This document shows positions 11,627 to 21,419 of a stretch of 64,000 nt of DNA, piece by piece. The translations under genes were made by a program, and so were the position numbers. Where the stretch lies: assembly GCF_910592395.1 (NCBI RefSeq), contig NC_088308.1:13719001-13783000 (forward strand), given 5' to 3'. How positions within the stretch are numbered: the stretch's first letter is position 1; each line of letters opens with the position of its first letter. The notes beneath the pieces were generated by a model. That model was not told where the DNA came from, searched no databases, and saw only the letters and a program-made list of their open reading frames with translations. This stretch comes from Lineus longissimus (Eukaryota > Nemertea > Pilidiophora > Heteronemertea > Lineidae).

Positions 11627-12500
11627 GGTGTATTCCTGTTTCGCCTATTCCTGTTCCGCCTATTTCTGTTTCGCCTATTCCTGTTTCGCCCAATTCCTGT
11701 TTCGCCTAATTCCTGTTTTGCCTATTCCTGTTTCGCCTAATTCCTGTTTCGCCTATTCCTGTTTCGCCTATTCAAATGTATTGCTAACCTCCCCACAGAC
11801 GTAGGAATATGAACCGTCCCTTACTATATTGTTAAAGGCTATCATTAAGCATAAAGTCTGAAATAATGGATTTAGCGACATGTCAATTTTACAGCTGATT
11901 TTGATCAAATAATTATGAGAATGTACAGTATTATGTATTTTTATCAAAAACTCATGAATTCAGTTTTTATAAAAAAAACGACTGCTTTACTCTACTTAAT
12001 CTATTAGTTTTTAATGTGTGTCAGTATGGTCCTATGGTCCTATGGTCAAATAAGTCCCGGACTGTCCCCGCTTTCAAGGTGACTCTTTCAAAACGGTCAT
12101 GGCATGGTTTGTTAACAAAGTTGATGGCATTTGATTAGTCAAATTGTCATCACATCGTTAACATCATCCAATTGTCCCCTCACATTTTCCCCATAAAATG
12201 GACATGCATCCCTAAGGTTCCCCGTGGGAGAGTCGATTTATTGTAGGGGAAATGGAAAGTAGGCGAAACAGGAAGTAGGCGAAACAGGAATAGGCGAAAC
12301 AGGAAATAGGCCAAACAGGAAATAGGCGAAAAAGGAATAGGCGGAACAGGAATAGGCGAAACAGGAAATAGGCCAAACAGGAAATAGGCGAAAAAGGAAT
12401 AGGCGGAACAGGAATAGGCGAATCAGGAATCGGCGAAACAGGAATTTTGTAGGCGAAACAGGAATAGGCGAAACAGGAATAGGCGAAACAGGCATAAACC
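11627..12500. mobile_element. Foldback-type element with minisatellite arms
   Basis: The left arm (11627-11775) is about nine copies of a 15-bp unit, TATTCCTGTTTCGCC. The right arm (about 12236-12500) is the same unit inverted, about sixteen copies (AGGCGAAACAGGAAT). The outermost bases pair: GGTGTATTCCTGTTTCGCC against GGTTTATGCCTGTTTCGCC. The element is flanked by an exact 8-bp duplication GTATCTTA (11619-11626 and 12501-12508). The ~460-bp middle has no coding sequence. The repeat-built inverted arms are the hallmark of foldback elements, and the 8-bp duplication would fit a hAT-type source (inference). Confidence 0.85.
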
Positions 12501-12508
12501 GTATCTTA

Positions 12509-13764
12509 TCATTATAATGCATACCTCGGAGTTATCAACCTTTAGTTTGGTTGCTCGGTGCGTATATACAGCACATTTTTTGGGCATTTTTTGTCTTGGA
12601 GTGAAGTGTACCTGTGTGTTCCGTGGAAAGCATCATTGAAAATATGTTGCAGTAGAAGAGATCACTCAAATTTTGCTAGAAACAAATAGAGCGTACATTT
12701 AATGTACGCACGCATCGATTTGTGTTATGTGTTGTGTCCTCACATTGTTTGGACAGGCGGCGCAGCTGGGACTACCAGGTTGGACTAGAGAATTATTTCT
12801 GACCATTTGGATGGGCTGTCTTGGATAGATACTGGCAGGGAATTAGATTGTGGCATATGTTTTAAAAGCAGTAAGATAAAGGGCTTTTTTAATCAGCCAT
12901 CAGTCCTTTTCACCAGTAGCTTTCCTGCGAACGTCATCTGTCATTCTGTTGCGCGATAACGGGACTGGGCCCTGCTCAATGCCGGTCATCGCAGTCACGA
13001 AACGATAGAATCCAGCGAGGGTATTGATGAGGAACCGAACCCAACCGGCGATACACGGACTAAAGAAAATCAATAGACGAACCAACGATTATTAGGACAC
13101 GGACCGTGGTCCAATCTGTGATTTGTCAGTTCGTCATCATGTCGTACTCTAAATAATAGCGTTACGGACCAACCAGGAAACGATTTGAATATGGTATGAT
13201 GCGATACATACTTGTGGACCTGGCTGTATGTGTTTGCACATTGTTGATACAATATTCAGCATCTTCAGCTCTTAGACTTTGGGCCTTCTATAATTGGGGT
13301 AACATCTGAAGCCTTTCAGCGAACTGATGCTCTGAATAATCCATACACATTGCCCTTTAAAATTACATGATAAAGCTATTCTGACTTTGAGAATTTTTTT
13401 GGGGGGTCAGAGTGTTGGAAAGAGGGGTAATTTCTGTCATTCTTCAACCAAAAAATAAATATAGTGAACTAACATAACTCTATCAATATAAGAAGACCAT
13501 GTCTTGGAGAAGCTACTGCGAAAGACCTCATGCCGCTCTGGGGAAAAGACTCTGGCCATGAAGGTGTTAAGAATAATTATGAATTATATTTCATAAACTC
13601 TCATTGTCATTGACTGACTATAAAAGTAGCTAAGAACCCTTACATTTGGCACGTTCTTTTTTATCCACCCAAAAAATTAACTCAATCAAATAACAATTTT
13701 TAAAGAAATCTGACGGGTAGTTTTTGGTCAATAGTCCAAAAATAGAAAAGAAAAATGTCCTTAC
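12509..13764. other. Cav3 intron, nothing recognised
   Basis: This is the first part of the intron downstream of the 13765-14044 exon on the minus strand. I looked for the next Cav3 exon (the pore helix with the LEGW motif and S6) here and in 1-13764 and did not find it, so it should lie beyond the left edge. Confidence 0.5.
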
Positions 13765-14044
13765 CTGGAAGATAGCGACCCATGCTAATCCTATGTTGTC
13801 AAATGATATTGCCCCTTGAAAGGGATTTTTATCTCCAGCATGACAGTCAGTATAATACTGATTCCAGTTGACACAAGTATAGTTACTGGGCGTGTTATTA
13901 CTGAAAGGCAGGGCTGAAGAATTACATGTCATCAATCCAAAAGTTGCTGGTCGTAATCTGCGACAGTGTTGCATCCCATCATCGGAGTCTTTACTGCAGA
14001 TGTAATCAACTTCATCTGATTCATAGTAATAGGGTGGAAGATAC
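13765..14044 (-). CDS. T-type calcium channel Cav3, domain I pre-pore loop exon
   Basis: This exon encodes the extracellular loop between S5 and the pore helix of domain I of a low-voltage-activated (Cav3, CACNA1G/H/I-type) calcium channel in the plasma membrane. Visible marks are YICSKDSDDGMQHC, NYTCVNWNQYYTDCHAGDKN and NPFQGAISFDNIG, followed by LAWVAIFQ, where the exon stops just before the selectivity-filter glutamate. The CVNWNQYYTxC and NPFxGAIxFDNIG blocks are diagnostic for Cav3. The exon begins after TTATTTAAG and ends CAG/GTAAGG. It enters with one base completing a GAG codon begun in the exon at 60647-60818 and leaves in phase 0. It has 93 whole codons with no stop. Cysteines and NxT sites fit an extracellular, glycosylated loop. 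Confidence 0.93.
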
Positions 14045-14189
14045 CTTAAATAACAAGGGAAGAAAAAAAGGAATATGTATAAAAACTGTCAATAAAAAGT
14101 CATTTTGAGGTACCATGTCTGTAAACACTATGATACCTGCTATGATAAATGAAATGCATGGAAGTGTTACAGAATAACAAACTAAATTG

Positions 14190-14545
14190 ACAGAAACAAA
14201 TTTGAGGGAGCAGGCGTGGCAACTAAATTCAATTTCATAGTGAGCCAATTTTTAAAAGGAACATTGACATTGACTGACCCCAATTTTGAGAAGGTGGGCG
14301 TGGCAACCATATTAGATTATGAATCATGTCAATTTTCAAGGGGAAAGTTATGCTACACACCCCAATCACAGACACAAATAATTTAATCGATGGCCAAAGC
14401 CATTCTCCTTGAAATTAAAGGACCATGATTTTGAGAAGGCGGTTACGCAGCTGTATTAAATTTCAAATCACACCAATTCTTTAAACAGAAAGTAACCCTT
14501 CACACCCAAATCACACACACAAATAATTAAATCAACGCAACCGCA
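14190..14545. repeat. Diverged ~130-bp tandem repeat
   Basis: Three units carry tttgagaaggNgggcgtggcaac early and cacacccaaatcacacacacaaataatttaatc late. They start near 14200, 14283 and 14427. Unit length varies with indels. Confidence 0.6.
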
Positions 14546-14699
14546 ACTTCGAATCAATTCTTGAAGCCTGAACCTTTTTCGAAAAGGCTACAGTGTCGAA
14601 ACCCATTAACATCCATTTTACCACATCTTCGCCAATCAAAAAAGGACCAGAAACCAAATATAAAAATAACATAACCTTTGATACCAAAGGGTAACATTA

Positions 14700-15274
14700 C
14701 TGTATTTTGTTGCGTATAAAACGCACCGGGGTATAAAGCGCACCCATTGAGTCCGTAGACAAAATCCAGACATAAGGCGCACCTACGTATAACACGCAGT
14801 ACATTTTACATACTTCTGAGATGCCCCCGCCTATCTTTCCTTCGTAAAAGCCTCGCTTTGATGTTAAATCATGGCGGCACACGATCAGCTGATTTATTGA
14901 TTTGGATTTATCTCGCATCTATGCTCTGAATATTGCCGCTAAGGACCCTCAAAAACATTTATAGAAGTAACTGAAATGATAATGAGGATACTAATATGTA
15001 TTGCGTACAGAACAGGCGAGTTAGCATCGGTGAACTATGCAAAGTGCATCGATATTCCCAATTTTTCTTTCGTGCAAAAATATAAAATGCACCGACTTGG
15101 TTGCGAGCCAAAAAAGCCGTCAAAAGAAATGAGTTGATGGAAAAAATCTTGTGATCATTCGGTGGCTTCCTAGGGCTAGGCCATAGATAACACGCACCTT
15201 CGTATAACGCGCACCCCACGATTTTAGGGCTTTCTTGGGTCAAAAAGCTGCGCCTTATACGCAGCAAAATACGG
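14700..15274. mobile_element. TA-flanked MITE (pogo/Tigger-type ends)
   Basis: Ends are CTGTATTTTGTTGCGTATAA and, from the right, CCGTATTTTGCTGCGTATAA, flanked by TA at 14698-14699 and 15275-15276. Words of the form tataacgcgcacc and cataaggcgcacc recur inside both ends. Internal frames (14959-15279, minus) have no recognisable domain. It is non-autonomous. Confidence 0.82.
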
Positions 15275-15276
15275 TA

Positions 15277-15624
15277 CACATATTACTAGTGCAATCATAT
15301 ATACTAAATAATTCAGCAGATTCATGAGTCATGGGCATACTATAATTGGGGTATTGGTAATCATGGATGTTGCATCAGCTACAGCATTCCAACTCTGGTT
15401 GACAAGAGTTCACAGGCCTGTTGATAGAACAGTGCACTGGGATATTCCTGCCAACAAGCTGATGGGAATCCGGTTATCGATATCCACCTGTTGCTGTTAC
15501 ATAACCTTGGGATGGGGGAAATATTTATCTGATTTCATGATTTAGAATATGTAGTTTATATATGATTTACGACATCATGTATGGCTTTGGTGCAGGCTCG
15601 ACTCAGGGAACCTAAGGCTTGGCC
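15277..15624. other. Spacer, nothing recognised
   Basis: No gene. The last part may belong to the LTR of the gypsy element that the next MITE interrupts, because sequence continues across the MITE (see 15625-16568), but no LTR start can be fixed. Confidence 0.3.
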
Positions 15625-16568
15625 CAAGGAGGATACCACGGTGACGTCACGGCTTTTCCAAGATGGCGCTGCATATTGTAAACAAACTCGATCCACGGCC
15701 AAGGGAAAATCAAGTCATCAAAAAAGTTAGATTTTTCGCATCAAATCAGAGTTATTAGTACTTTTCTGCTATGAAATAAGTCTTCAGACAATAAGCTATC
15801 ATTTGAATAATGAAAAGTGCTCTTTTGATGGGGAAAAATAGGGTTTTTTAAACCAAATAGCCGGGCACCGATCTTCCAAAATTAGCGATGGTTTCAAAAC
15901 AGTCTCCTAGATATGGGGCAATCTCTTCATTATCATAATGGGATTTGGAGGCATGTTTACAGATTTTACAAGTTTGAGACCTGTAATACCTAAAAATTGC
16001 ATAGATCCCCATAGATCCCCTCTATTTGTCGAGTTAGCGCCCCTGTAAGATCATGCATTTTCGGACACTAGAACGAAATCTTCCTGCGGATATCGCGGTT
16101 TCGGTGATGATTTAAGGAGAAATTGACTGTTCTTAGAGTTGTATGGGACAGAAATGGGTTCATAATTCATGAATACATGATTATATTATGATATGGGCGG
16201 GCTTCTAAGTCAAAACAATAACAAACTCAACTGCATCTCTACTGTATATTGCGTAGTGCATTGCCTAGTGTATTTCGTAGTGTATTTTAGCGGAGACATT
16301 ATTTCCGCACTTTGGCCACGCCAAACGTCTTTTTTATTCATGGAAGTTAATCTGCTCTGTAAATTTTATTTTACACAGGAAGAATCCATACTAGGTATTG
16401 CAATATTTCATGTCTATTGGTGTTTTTGTGTACAGGAGCGCACCAGACAGTGAGACGTGGAGATGTGTTCAGTGCTGGTGCTGTCAGTAGACTGAATCTG
16501 ATTGGCCATAGCGATCACTAATATGGGTCGGGATCACGTGATGTGACGTCACCGCGGTATCCTCCTTG
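15625..16568 (+). mobile_element. MITE family M9, copy 1 (9-bp target duplication)
   Basis: Inverted ends CAAGGAGGATACCACGGTGA and, from the right, CAAGGAGGATACCGCGGTGA. The flanks are ggcttggcc (15616-15624) and ggctgggcc (16569-16577), a 9-bp duplication with one change. Other copies are at 30628-31488 (truncated) and 42587-43940 (exact 9-bp duplication). The ends contain the CRE-like palindrome TGACGTCA. The open frame at 16193-16453 (MGGLLSQNNNK start) recurs in all copies but lacks any known domain and is probably not a gene. A 9-bp duplication fits a MULE-type source (inference). Confidence 0.9.
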
Positions 16569-16775
16569 GGCTGGGCCCAATTTCTGTATATATATCAGTG
16601 AGTTTTCACTGCAAATCAGTCAGTTCTGGCTCACTCAAGGTTGCCTAGCCTATCCACGACTTCGGTCCCATTTAGTGCCGACTGACTGAGTCAGAACCCT
16701 CACCATGGTCAGAAGTGCTACCATTCTGCCTTCTGAATAAACGTTGTACCAGAAAGAAGTCTTCCGCGCTAGTCA

Positions 16776-18180
16776 ATGAGGAAGATGTCAACTCAGCCCC
16801 ACTGGAGTTGCGTATTATTGGTGGACAGATCCCGGCTATTTACTATGTCCGCAGTTAGAGTAGGGTTTGATGTTAATGAGAATGAGCTTAATGATAACTC
16901 GGTTGACCAAACTTTGGATGATTCTGACATTACAACGAGCATGCTCCCGTCTGGTATCTCTAATGTTCCAACCACTGAATTCAGGACTCCAGCCGGAACA
17001 TTATCTCCAAGTCTCCGGAGGAATCACTTTTTAGAAACAATTCATAGATACAATTTTGATACACAACCTCAGGCACCAACAGCTACCACTATGAATGACA
17101 TTCAAAGATTAACAGAGGCTATCAGTGCATTGGGCACAGGTAGCCCACGAAACAAAATTGGAGGTTCTGTAAATAAACCCTCATCATATTCTGGACGAAT
17201 AACTGAAGACATGGAGGATTTTCTCAAACATTTTGATTCATATGCTGAATTCAATGGGTGGGAACCCCAAAACAAATGCAAAGCAATGCCAAATTTTCTA
17301 GCTTCCGTAGCTTTCGATTTTTTCCATAGTTTACCAAAAGATATCCGAACAAATTATGATAGGCTAGTTTGAAGTTTGTTAAAAGCCAGGAGCTACACAC
17401 AAAAGTTCAGGTTCCTCATGAACCTCTGGAGAACTATATCGAATCTGTTTTGCGCATGTGTGCCAGGGCTGGGAAACAGCCAGAGGATCACTTTGTAGGC
17501 TTCATCCATGGCCTTAGGCCGGCCTTGAAGAACTTTGTACTTAGCCAAAATGTAGCGTCCGTTGAGCAAGCGATGGCTAGCGCTAGGCTAGGTGATTTGC
17601 TGTATCCTGAGGCAAAAACCCAGCATGTTATGTCAGTAGGTATCACTGAGGGTATTGGGGGGAACCGATTAGAGGCCAAAATGGATGAAGTGGTCTGTGC
17701 TGTTTCAGATTTGGTAAAACAGACAGCAAATGCCAATGAAAATAAGGAGAGGGGGGGGGGGGGGCTAGGCCTAAAACCAACTTTAGGAACTCAAGAACCA
17801 CCAATGGTGATCCAATTTGTGGGCGATGTCTTCAGATGGGGCATACTGCCACTTACTGTACTGCTTCAGAGCCAGTTCAAAGGGAACGACGAAACAACCC
17901 TGGTTATAGGCCTAATGAATATTCCGATTATTCATCTCAGGATTATAGACCACCTGGTAGTTATGTTGCAAGGCAAAATCATGCAAGGGAGTTCAGGCCC
18001 AATGATTATGCATATGATAGGAGGAGGCCGTCTTACAATGGTCTCAACACTAGTAGTAACTATAGAGGTCAAGACAGGCCAAATGATGCAAACATGCAGT
18101 GTTATAGGTGTTCCGATTTTGGGCACAGAGCTGCAAATTGCACAGCCAATGTTGCAGGTCAGAATCAGGGGTCAAACTAA
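16776..18180 (+). pseudogene. gypsy gag: capsid-like and zinc-knuckle protein, frameshifted
   Basis: Gag packages the element RNA. The first frame (16776-17372) carries a serine/threonine-rich N-terminus and the capsid-like KPSSYSGRITEDMEDFLKHF segment with DFFHSLPKDIR. The second (from 17369, overlapping by ATGA) continues the capsid with HEPLENYIESVLRMCARAG and GFIHGLRP. A run of eleven or so G near 17749-17763 shifts the frame. Two CCHC knuckles follow, CGRCLQMGHTATYC (about 17818-17859) and CYRCSDFGHRAANC (18099-18140). A single continuous gag would need at least two frame corrections, though the ATGA overlap could in principle be a programmed shift. Confidence 0.8.
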
Positions 18181-19690
18181 GGTCTGCTCATTTTGAGGGG
18201 GTGAAGGTGAGCAGAGAAAAACTCAAAAATCATTGTAGTGCAACACTTGCAGAACCAACATATCATGTAACCAAGCCAATCAATGAATTATTAAACAAAT
18301 TGCCACCAGTGAATGTGATTAGTGAATTAAACCAAAATGCTGAAGAATTTTTGGGTCTGAGAAAAAGTTGAGTGAATCTGAACTAGGTATTCAGAATCAA
18401 AGTGAGGAAATTGTGTTGAGTGCAAAATTGGAGAGCACAGCTGAGGCTAGTGATGAAATTGTGGAAACTGCAGTAGATAAAACCGGTATTAATTGTAATA
18501 AGGACATGGTAGTGCCCTGTGTAGACGTACATAAAGGGAACTATGATGAAGCCAAGGGGCAATTGAAATTTCAGGTACAGGTAGCAAATGTTGTACCAAA
18601 TACATGTAAGGTTTTATCAGGTGAGGTACAGGCCCTTGATCTACAAATACGAATTATATGTGTAATGTTTACTCTCATAATAGTTAGCAGCTTGGGTTAT
18701 GTGATGCTGGTGGTAGGAGATTTTATGCGTAATTTTGGCTATGTATTCTTATCCATGTGTGTTGGTGTTGCAATATTTGTAGCAGTGGTTTGGTTAGCTC
18801 ATGAGTCAGTTTGGCAAGAATGTATACACTTGATTGATAGGATAAAATCCTTGAGTGAGATAAATTATCCTTGTGTATTCTTACCATTCAGATCATCGTT
18901 GCTTGGCCGCAGTCCACTTAGGAGTGCCCCACCTAGGTTGGAAACTAACGAAACATACACTGTTACCCAGACAAATGTTCCAGGAACATTTGCCACTACA
19001 AATCAGTCTTTGCCACTTTCTGAAAATACCAATGAGGTATATTTCGAAGAGGATGTCCCGAGAGTTTTGACCAAGGTTTCGAACTCCGTACTAGCAGTAT
19101 TGGGAAAGAAGAGGGTTGAAGCATTACTTGACAGTGGTGCTACCATCTCTCTGATAAAACAACAACTTCTTGACTCTCAACCTATTCTTGCTTCCCTTAG
19201 CATTGATTATTCAAGGGGGAAGAGGGCAGTCACTGCCAGTGGCGCCGCCCTACCCTTATTAGGAACAGTTAAGCTACCTTTTAAACTTGGTAACTTTGAC
19301 TTAGAGCAAGAGGTGTATGTTGCAAAGGACCTATCCCATGATCTTGTATTAGGCTTAGATTTCTTAAATGAACACAAGGCCCATATTGATTTTGGTGAAG
19401 GTACCTTAACCCTAGCTGGTAGTGAGCCAATAGAGATTGTTGTTCAACCTGGAAAGCAGGTCATGATTTGGGCTAAACTCGAAGGTGAACAACCTTGCCC
19501 ACTTAGGCTTACAGAAGAAGTGATAACTCCAAATCCAAGGTTAGTAGGAAGGAGCCACCTGATGGGAGCTCATTGTATTGCCTTAATACAGGATAACTTA
19601 GTTCCTTTTCAAGTTTACAATCCAACAACTAAGCCCATCAAGTTGTACAGATGCACAAACTTAGGCCACATAGATTTGAAGTTGAAGTAG
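18181..19690 (+). pseudogene. gypsy protease region with two predicted membrane segments
   Basis: The frame 18368-19690 (440 codons) is intact. Residues about 94-116 (IRIICVMFTLIIVSSLGYVM) and 123-144 (FGYVFLSMCVGVAIFVAVVW) are strongly hydrophobic and separated by a short DFMRN turn, forming a likely membrane hairpin. About residue 250 onward is a retropepsin: ALLDSGATISLI with the catalytic DSGA, then DLVLGLDFLNEHKAHIDF. Retropepsin matures Gag-Pol in related elements. A membrane hairpin upstream of the protease is not a standard gypsy part. The preceding 18181-18371 is an acidic linker in another frame. Confidence 0.75.
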
Positions 19691-21315
19691 TTGCTAACCT
19701 TAGCTTACCGGTGTATGATATTGAACCTAGGGACTTTGAGCAGGCCAAGTCAGTACAAACAGAGCCCCAATCTGGTCACTCTACGACTAAACTCGACCCA
19801 AAAACAGATCCGCCTGATGTAAACTTAGATGATGCCCACATCTCTGAGGCCCAAAAGATAGAATTCAGGAAACTCCTTATGAAATATCGACATGCCTTTG
19901 CTAACAATGATAGTGAATTAGGTCGAACTTCTCTGATAAAACATCGCATTGATACAGGTGATCATCCCCCTATCAGGCCAATAGTGAATGGGCTTCCCCA
20001 GTTGTACTTGTTAAGAAGCCAGACGGTAGTCATAGATTCTGTGTCGACTTTAGGGAAATTAACAAAATTTCTAGGACTGTAGATTATACAGCTTTACCGC
20101 GCATAGATGACACTTTGGACTCCTTAGGCATGAATCAACCTAAGTACTTCAGCACTCTAGATCTCCGTTCAGGTTATTGGCAGGTAGAGTTAGATGGACA
20201 GGATTCACGAGACAGGTCGAGCTTTATTACTTATTCGGGGTTATATCATTTCAATGTCATGCCCTTTGGTTTAAAATCAGCCCCAAGTACATCCAGAGTC
20301 TCATGGAAACTGTGCTAAGAGGGTTGATATGGAAAATCTGTTTCTGCTATTTGGATGATGTCATAATATTTTCAAACAGTATGAGCAACATCTTGAGCAC
20401 CTAGAGTTAGTTTTCAAGGCATTAGGCGGTGCTAACTTGACCTTAAAACCATCCAAGTGTTTCTTCTTCATGAAGGAACTAAAGTTCTTAGGTTACAAGG
20501 TTAGTGAAAAAGGCATAATTGTTGATGATGGGAAAACTAAGGCAATTAGTGATTTCCCAGTTCTTACTAGTGTCACAAAGTTGAAGTCATTTCTTGGTTT
20601 GGCCAATTTTTATAGGAAATTTGTGAAGGATTTTGCAAAGATTGCGCACCCTCTGAATCTGTTGTTACGCAAGGATGTGAGCTTTGATTGGGGGACGAGG
20701 CAGCAGGAGGCTTTTGAAACCCTGAAGGCCAAATTAATCAGTCCACCCATCATGGTATTTCCGGACTTCAATGAACAGTTCATTGTTTGTTGTGATTGTA
20801 GCAACACAGGCTTAGGTATAGCCTTAGCCCAGGTTAGAGATGGGAAGGAATGTGCAATCGCCTATGATGGCAGGGCCCTCAATAAGGCAGAAATGTCATA
20901 TTCTACCACAGAGAAAGAGGCACTAAGTGTCATATGTGTTCTCAAAAAGTGGAAATCCTACTTGGTTGGTCCGAAAAAGTTCAAAATTATCACAGACCAT
21001 AGTGCTGTTCGTTACATCATGGGAATGAAAAATCCCACAGGTAGATTGGCTAGGTGGATTCTGTTTCTCCAACAATTCGACTTTGAGATTGAACATAGGC
21101 CAGGTAAAATCCATACAAATGCAGATGGACTCAGTCGAAGAGATTGGGATACGACAGTCTTGGCCATCTCTGATAACACTGTCGACTTAGCTAGACAACA
21201 ACAAGCTGACCCTGAGTTAGCACCAATTATAGGTTACTTAGTCAACAAGGAACTCCCAAATGATGACAAATTAGCACGCCGTATTCTTTTGCAGTCAGAT
21301 TCCTATAATGAATAA
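19691..21315 (+). pseudogene. gypsy reverse transcriptase and RNase H, broken
   Basis: Copies element RNA into DNA. 19830-19980 has the pre-RT helix (FRKLLMKYRHAFA). Near 19975-19995 a deletion removes the first RT strand region, and the frame shifts before SPVVLVKKPDGSHRFCVDF. 20150-20320 gives FSTLDLRSGYWQVELD and PFGLKSAP. Another one-base shift near 20285 precedes CYLDDVIIFS (20346-20375), the catalytic YLDD box. 20437-21315 is clean: thumb, FLGLANFYRKFVKDFAKIAHP, then RNase H with the CCDCSNTGLGIALAQ, TEKEALSVI and ITDHSAVRYI motifs and the HRPGKIHTNADGLSR end. It terminates at 21315 before integrase. Confidence 0.88.
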
Positions 21316-21419
21316 TGATTGATGTTTCAAAAGCTAGTCAATGAAGCACCATTACATTGTAAATCTTTCTAAGTCACCCTCTTGATTGAAAACCTGACAT
21401 TGTCATTCATCATCTACAG

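Larger units (their letters stand above)
16570..21315 (+). mobile_element. Ty3/gypsy LTR retrotransposon, defective, no integrase
   Basis: The order is gag (16776-18180), a linker with two membrane segments, aspartic protease (19100-19400), reverse transcriptase (19830-20560) and RNase H (20760-21130), all on the plus strand. Coding similarity stops at 21315, about where the zinc-binding start of integrase would follow. 16570-16790 may be LTR/leader sequence: it holds a TATATATA box near 16590 and AATAAACG near 16737, but no matching 3' LTR is visible. Frameshifts in gag and RT and a deletion in RT make it inactive. Confidence 0.85.

Noticed and set aside
11627-12500. CRISPR-like array
   Set aside because: Units are directly adjacent without spacers, inverted between the arms, and flanked by a target duplication in a eukaryotic intron.
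12238-12522. 94-codon minus frame of repeated Pro/Phe/Ser words
   Set aside because: Produced by the 15-bp minisatellite arm of the foldback element.
16193-16453. Conserved open frame starting MGGLLSQNNNK, also at 30724-30984 and 42743-42967
   Set aside because: It recurs only because it lies in the M9 MITE; no known domain, no start context, and one copy is shortened. Treated as repeat sequence, not a gene.
17369-18196. Treating the 275-codon frame as complete gag
   Set aside because: After the G run near 17750 this frame leaves the zinc-knuckle frame, which lies at 17836-18180.
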